Shown here piece by piece: positions 58,361 through 64,000 of a DNA stretch of 64,000 nt. Source of the DNA: Halorubrum alkaliphilum (GTDB lineage Archaea > Halobacteriota > Halobacteria > Halobacteriales > Haloferacaceae); assembly GCF_017873815.1 (NCBI RefSeq), contig NZ_JAGGKQ010000005.1, forward strand, positions 62,001 to 126,000, read 5' to 3'. The notes below the pieces were generated by a model. It worked only from the letters and a program-made list of their open reading frames with translations. It made no database searches and was not told the DNA's origin. Each line of letters begins with the position of its first letter. Positions within the stretch are counted from its first letter, which is position 1. A program made the translations under genes and the position numbers.

Positions 58361-59506
58361 ATGGACTTCACGCTCTCAGCGGAACAGACACAGATCCGCG
58401 ACACCGTCGCGGAGTTCGTCGACGAGGAGGTCGTCCCGCGGGCCGCCGAGATCGACGAGACCGACGAGTTCCCCGCCGACCTGATCGACGAGATGGCAGA
58501 GCTCGGGCTGATGGGGATGCCGTTCCCGATGGAGTACGGCGGTGCCGGCCTCGACTACCACAGCTATGCGATCGGCCTCTCAGAAATCGCCCGCGGGTCC
58601 GGCGGGCTCGGCACCGTCGTCGCCGCCCACACCTCGCTCGCCGGCAACATGGTGTACGCCTTCGGCGACGAGACGCAGAAAGAACGGTTCCTCACGCCGT
58701 TGAACACGGGCGAGGACATCGGGGCGTTCGCACTCTCGGAGGCGGAGGCAGGCTCTGACGTGCCCGCGATGTCGACGACCGCGGAGCCCGACGGGGACGG
58801 ATTCGTCATCAATGGCGGAAAGCTATGGATCTCCAACGGCTCCGTCGCGGACACGGTCACAGTGTTCGCGAAGACTGACCCCGACGCGGGCCGGAAGGGG
58901 ATATCCTCTTTCGTCGTTCGGCCGGAGGCCGACGACGGTTTCATTGTAGAGGGAACGGAGGAGAAACTCGGCGACAAGGGCTGTCCGACCGCGGAGCTCC
59001 GCTTCGACGACATGTGGGTTCCGGAGGGCAGGCTGATCGGCGAGCCCGGGGAGGGGTTCGTTCAGGCGCTGAAGACGCTGAACGGCGGCCGGATCACGAT
59101 CGCGGCACGGTCGGTCGGGATCGCGCGAGCCGCGCTCGACGCCGCCGCGGAGTACGCGACCGAACGCGAGCAGTTTGGGGGTCCGATCGCCGACTTCCAG
59201 GCGATCCAGCACAAGCTCGCGGACATGGACACGAAGGTCCGGGCGGCCGAACTACTGATGCACGAGGCAGCTGATTTAAAAGAGCGCGACGAGGAGTTCA
59301 TCAAGGAGGCAGCACAGGCGAAGCTTTACGCCTCGGAGATCTCCCGTGAAGTCGCGAACGAGGGGATCCAGATCCACGGTGGCTACGGCTACACGAAGGA
59401 CTTCCCGGCCGAGCGGTTCTACCGCGACGCCAAGCTCTCGGAGATCTACGAGGGAACGAGCGAAGTGCTACGGAACACGATCGCACAACAGTTGCTCGAC
59501 GAGTGA
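58361..59506 (+). CDS. Acyl-CoA dehydrogenase
   Basis: The 381-residue FAD enzyme has AFALSEAEAGSDVPAMSTTA, the FVINGGKLWISNGSVADTVTVFAKT core, and GGRITIAARSVGIARAALDAA. The catalytic base glutamate is in EIYEGTSEVLRN near the C-terminus, the position of short- and medium-chain dehydrogenases. The C-terminus reads IHGGYGYTKDFPAERFYRDAK, also family-typical. It oxidises an acyl-CoA to the 2-enoyl-CoA, passing electrons to ETF. Chain length cannot be assigned. Confidence 0.92.
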   Translation: MDFTLSAEQTQIRDTVAEFVDEEVVPRAAEIDETDEFPADLIDEMAELGLMGMPFPMEYGGAGLDYHSYAIGLSEIARGSGGLGTVVAAHTSLAGNMVYAFGDETQKERFLTPLNTGEDIGAFALSEAEAGSDVPAMSTTAEPDGDGFVINGGKLWISNGSVADTVTVFAKTDPDAGRKGISSFVVRPEADDGFIVEGTEEKLGDKGCPTAELRFDDMWVPEGRLIGEPGEGFVQALKTLNGGRITIAARSVGIARAALDAAAEYATEREQFGGPIADFQAIQHKLADMDTKVRAAELLMHEAADLKERDEEFIKEAAQAKLYASEISREVANEGIQIHGGYGYTKDFPAERFYRDAKLSEIYEGTSEVLRNTIAQQLLDE

Positions 59507-59632
59507 GATCCCGGAAGTGGATTGAGTATACAGGTTTTATAAGTGGACGTACGGCCCGATCCTAGGGTTTATAAGTAAACCGCGAACGCTTGCGTGAAGT
59601 GTGTGCGTCCGGTATCGACCGAGGATCCGCGT
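59507..59632. repeat. Convergent intergenic region with two TTATAAGT repeats
   Basis: Between the acyl-CoA dehydrogenase and PH-protein ends lie two copies of GGTTTTATAAGTGGAC-like sequence. The TTATAA cores are at 59537-59542 and 59569-59574, 32 nt apart (about three helical turns). The position matches the arrays at 24.3 and 47.2 kb. Confidence 0.7.
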
Positions 59633-61546
59633 CTATCGCTCGTCGTCTTCCCGACCGTTTTCGGAGGGATCGGTACCCTCGTCGTCCTCGTTTCCGGAGG
59701 GTCCTTCCCTTTTATATGTCTCGCTCTCGTCGTCCTCGGCCGAGTCGCCGTCATTCTCGTCCACCTCCGGACGGTGAGCGACGTCGGCGTCGGAGGGGAA
59801 CCGGTCGACCGCGTACTCGCCGGTATCGACCCGCTCGGCCGGTTCGGAGTAATCCCGCGTCGACGTCGAGAAGTCCGGACGAACGACCCCGTCCTCGGGG
59901 GGATCGATCCCTTCGTCCGCGTCCGTCACCGAGTCGTCCACACCCGCTACTGAGTCGTCGTCGGCGGCAGGAGCGGGCGAGTCGTCGGCGGCGGCAGGAG
60001 CGGGCGAGTCGTCGTCAGCGGCGGAACCGTCCTCGTCGTCGCGATCGTCGACGGGCCGCTCGCCGACGTCTCCCTCGAACCACTCGAACGCGGTTCGTCG
60101 CGCTCGACGCTCCGACAGCGCGTCCTGAAGTCGCGTCCTGAGTTCGTCGCGAAGTTCGATCGCCTCGTCGATATCGAAGTCGATGGCAGCGGCGTCGCTG
60201 CCGACGAGCGACCCCGTTCCGGCAGTGTCGGCGACGATCGTGGCGACGTTCCAGCGCCGCTGGAATATCGTCCGACTGTCGATGACGTTCTGGATCCGGT
60301 AGTACGGCACCGCCTTCACTTCTCGACTCCAGAAGCCGTTCCGGGTCAGTAAGTGGTCCTCGGCCAGCCAGTAGCCGCGATGTTTCCATTTCAAGTGTGC
60401 CGCAACGGGGACCACGAGCAGCAACCCGAGCGGGGCGACCCACGGCACGTCGGGGACGACGTACCAGTCGACCGCGAACGCGATCGCAGCCAGAACCCCG
60501 ACCATCATGGCGTAGCGGAAGACGTACCGCCACCGGATCCGCTTCGGAGGGCGGCTGAAAGACGGCTCGCCGAACGATTCGACCTCGCGCGCCAGTTCGT
60601 ACACGCGATCGGTCGACGCGATCGGAACGGCCGCCTGACTCCCGTAGTCGCCGCCCTGCCCCGGTGCGTAGCCGGCCGTCTCGATGGAGAGGCTGGCATA
60701 CCCGAGGGCACGCTTGGCCGGGTTGTCGGAGATGGTTAGCGTCTGGACCTTTTCGGTCGGGATCGATCCGCTGTACCGGCGGAACAGTCCGCGTTCGTAC
60801 CGAAGCTCGTTGCCCGCACGTGAGAGCCTGAAGCCGTAGTAGTTCGAGAACGCGAGTCCCGCCCCGATCACCCACGAGACGAGGAAGAGGACTCCGACGG
60901 CGACGATGGCGAACGCCGTGAGTACCGCCGCGGAGGTGTCCGGAAGGAATCCGGAGAGCACGGGGAACGACCCGGACCCTAAAAAGGCGAGCAGTCCGAT
61001 GAGCCGTCCGTCGAAGGAGAGGGCACCGACCAAGGCGAGTTCGCGCGGCGAGATAGCGAACAGGTCCTCCTCGGTCGGGCCGACCGGGTCCCCGTTCTCG
61101 TCGGTTCCCGTCGCCGGAGAGGCATCGGACTTCCGCCGCTGGACCTCACGCTGGAGTCGGGTGGCCTCCTCGGGGGTGACGAACCGGATCGATCCCTCCG
61201 TGCTGGAACCGCCGGCGGTCTCGAGATCGACCGCAGCGACGCCGATAGCTCGCTGGATCACGCTTCGGCTTACGTCGACGTTCTGGATCCGCCGGTACGG
61301 GATCTCGCGTTCCCGCCGGGAGATCACGCCCGAGGAGATGTCCAGCGTGTCGTCGGTGAGTTCGTACTCGAACCGGCGGTAGTACGCGACCTCGTAGCCG
61401 ACGGAGACGAGCAGGACGGCGGCGGCGACCGCTCCCCCGATCAGCAGTCCCCAGTCGTTGGCCGATGCGAGGAAGAACAGCAGGATCACGATCCCGACGA
61501 CCCGCTGGAACGCCCGATACGGGATCGACTGCGGCGCGAGTTTCAC
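59633..61546 (-). CDS. Membrane protein with repeated bacterial PH (YdbT-like) domains
   Basis: The 637-residue protein starts with GTG overlapping the upstream stop. It has paired N-terminal helices, then three bPH2 repeats recognisable by IPYRRIQNVDVSRSVIQRAIGVAAVDLETAGG, IPTEKVQTLTISDNPAKRALGYASLSIETAG and VPYYRIQNVIDSRTIFQRRWNVATIVADTAG. Further helix pairs lie between them. The last 160 residues are acidic with short Asp/Ser/Pro/Ala repeats. With the YdbS-like partner it resembles the YdbS/YdbT pair of Bacillus, implicated in membrane stress. The function in archaea is unknown. Confidence 0.83.
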   Translation of the reverse strand: MKLAPQSIPYRAFQRVVGIVILLFFLASANDWGLLIGGAVAAAVLLVSVGYEVAYYRRFEYELTDDTLDISSGVISRREREIPYRRIQNVDVSRSVIQRAIGVAAVDLETAGGSSTEGSIRFVTPEEATRLQREVQRRKSDASPATGTDENGDPVGPTEEDLFAISPRELALVGALSFDGRLIGLLAFLGSGSFPVLSGFLPDTSAAVLTAFAIVAVGVLFLVSWVIGAGLAFSNYYGFRLSRAGNELRYERGLFRRYSGSIPTEKVQTLTISDNPAKRALGYASLSIETAGYAPGQGGDYGSQAAVPIASTDRVYELAREVESFGEPSFSRPPKRIRWRYVFRYAMMVGVLAAIAFAVDWYVVPDVPWVAPLGLLLVVPVAAHLKWKHRGYWLAEDHLLTRNGFWSREVKAVPYYRIQNVIDSRTIFQRRWNVATIVADTAGTGSLVGSDAAAIDFDIDEAIELRDELRTRLQDALSERRARRTAFEWFEGDVGERPVDDRDDEDGSAADDDSPAPAAADDSPAPAADDDSVAGVDDSVTDADEGIDPPEDGVVRPDFSTSTRDYSEPAERVDTGEYAVDRFPSDADVAHRPEVDENDGDSAEDDESETYKREGPSGNEDDEGTDPSENGREDDER

Positions 61547-62007
61547 ACCGCGTCCTCCCCGTCGGCACGGATCGCCAGCCGTTTCAGTTCCTCACGGAGG
61601 TCGCTCGCACCGTCCGGCGTCAACCCCGGGATCCGCACGTCGGCCCCTCGCGATCCGGCGGTATAGACGACACAGGAAGCGAGTCCGACTCCTCGTTCGA
61701 CGGGGCCGCGTCGCGAGTCCACGTGTTGGATGCGAACGAGCGGCACCGTGGTCCGAACCTGCGTGATCACGCCGCGATCGAGGTAGAGCGCGTCCTCACG
61801 GATCTCGTAGCTCCAGCGGCGATAGCGGAGGACCGCGTGGACGACGCCGAGTACGGCGAACGTCGCGCCGACAACGATCGGGACCCACTCGGGAACGTAG
61901 CCGAAATAAAACGCTCCGGCAACGGGGGCGGTCAGGAAGGCCGCGACGATGACGGCACGGATCATCCAGACGATCCGCACGCGGGGGTGTAGTCGCTGCG
62001 TCGTCAT
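61543..62007 (-). CDS. PH-domain membrane protein, YdbS-like
   Basis: The 154-residue protein has two N-terminal helices (about 14-60) followed by one bPH2 domain: WSYEIREDALYLDRGVITQVRTTVPLVRIQHVDSRRGPVERGVGLASCVVYTAGS. It overlaps the larger partner gene by 4 nt (GTGA). The pair is probably one complex. Confidence 0.83.
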   Translation of the reverse strand: MTTQRLHPRVRIVWMIRAVIVAAFLTAPVAGAFYFGYVPEWVPIVVGATFAVLGVVHAVLRYRRWSYEIREDALYLDRGVITQVRTTVPLVRIQHVDSRRGPVERGVGLASCVVYTAGSRGADVRIPGLTPDGASDLREELKRLAIRADGEDAV

Positions 62008-62191
62008 CGACGGCCCTCCATCGCGTGTCCCAGTCTCATGGCCCGTCGTTGTCGGCGGTCACATATAAGTTCCGGCGGAACGGGTACACAGAGCGCCTGT
62101 CGGAGGAGACTCTCATCGAGTGGGTGTGTCACACACACATCCGCAATATTTGTCGAAAACGATATCCCGTGCCAGTCGAGACTCACGGACG

Positions 62192-63478
<1,287 letters not shown>

Positions 63479-63507
63479 ATCGGACCCCTGCTACCGACGA
63501 GGCGTCT

Positions 63508-64000
63508 CTACGCCCGTCGGATCCGGTCTGCGGTCACGTCGATCGGCTCCGCGTAGTGGACGATCGGCTTGTCGGCTGGTTTCTCGAACCCGTTCGTCTC
63601 GAATAGGTCGTTCCGGCGGAGATCGACCCTCGCCTCCCGAAGCGTCCAGGGCTCGTGGGCTATCTCACCGCAGTAGAGTCGGTTTCCGGCCGCGTAGAAG
63701 CGATAGTTTTCGACGAGAAACGCGGGCAACGACCCTGGCTCGGGAACAAACGCGTCGCCGACCGGTTCGTACGTCGCGTCGAACCGCGCCGACGGTGCGC
63801 CACGGTGCCGGCGATCGCTTTTGAACCGTACGGCACCGTTCTCTCGGGTCACGTCCATCCGAGCACGATAGTACGGGAGCGCGAACAGGCGTCGCGCGAC
63901 AGCGACACCCAGCCGGTCGGCCGCATCGAGATTATAAAAGTACACGCCCGGCCCGTTCGGTCCGTCGACGTACGTTCGGAGGTTCAACTCCGGAAACGAG
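63508..64000 (-). CDS. DUF2071/YqjF-like protein, 5' end missing
   Basis: The frame stays open to the edge of the window, reading SFPELNLRTYVDGPNGPGVYFYNLDAADRLGVAVARRLFALPYYRARM, so the start is beyond 64000 and about 160 C-terminal residues are visible. The FPELN-RTYV block and the LPYY-A-M segment are the core of the YqjF/DUF2071 family. The fold is uncharacterised enzymatically. A TTG in the visible part is not believed to be the start. Confidence 0.8.
   Translation of the reverse strand, partial: SFPELNLRTYVDGPNGPGVYFYNLDAADRLGVAVARRLFALPYYRARMDVTRENGAVRFKSDRRHRGAPSARFDATYEPVGDAFVPEPGSLPAFLVENYRFYAAGNRLYCGEIAHEPWTLREARVDLRRNDLFETNGFEKPADKPIVHYAEPIDVTADRIRRA

Overview
The window is chromosomal DNA of a halophilic archaeon (class Halobacteria). 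The coding sequence is GC-rich, the predicted proteins are strongly acidic, many genes have a TATA element about 25 nt before the start codon (leaderless style), and the gene set is haloarchaeal: TFB, AglJ, HalX-type response regulator, archaeal NAC, DUF7344-type regulator, archaetidyl-lipid synthase and Tat-type secreted proteins. A Halorubrum-like genus is a guess. No rRNA, intact tRNA, CRISPR array, transposase or integrase was recognised. Most of the window is ordinary chromosome with four accessory-looking blocks.

Region by region. 1-7.1 kb: a truncated TPR protein, a PUA protein, and a five-gene minus-strand operon for glutamate carbon-skeleton rearrangement (glutamate mutase S and E, methylaspartate ammonia-lyase, MaoC hydratase, class I CoA-transferase), a variant of the methylaspartate pathway. 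7.3-20 kb: presenilin-type protease, nitrilase, AbrB-PhoU regulator, CheY, AglJ, AI-2E exporter, a divergent FtsZ/tubulin homologue, OsmC, metallo-hydrolase, histidine kinase and FAH hydrolase. 20-30.9 kb: HflX, HisC, AK6-type kinase, CDP-alcohol transferase, MFS exporter, Xaa-Pro peptidase, TFB, and a pterin pair (DHPS and MptE).

31.0-40.5 kb is the most distinctive block: a dedicated signal peptidase (SipW type) with six secreted proteins. Most carry a SipW/TasA-type signal region, one contains a nested von Willebrand A domain, and one has a Pro/Lys/Asp repeat tail. A membrane-anchored winged-helix regulator of DUF7344 type is transcribed divergently. Two hairpins in this block resemble a tRNA acceptor stem plus T-arm and could be mRNA-processing sites. 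The likely role is a haloarchaeal TasA-like surface fibre or matrix system.

40.6-52.1 kb: creatininase-family amidohydrolase, NAC plus tRNA methyltransferase, TbsP-like regulator, split YeeE/YedE transporter, MutS-like ATPase, then a zinc-type ABC uptake operon. The binding protein of that operon contains a nested domain that is present twice more in the neighbouring lipoprotein. 52.2-64 kb: YbaK, IMP dehydrogenase, HalX regulator, a shortened Hel308-like helicase, squalene/phytoene synthase, acyl-CoA dehydrogenase, a PH-domain membrane pair, glutamate dehydrogenase and a truncated DUF2071/YqjF-like protein.

A cross-cutting pattern is seen at three junctions between convergent genes (24.3, 47.2 and 59.5 kb): repeated TTATAA elements. 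At 24.3 kb eight TTATA cores are spaced 21-22 nt apart, two helical turns each.
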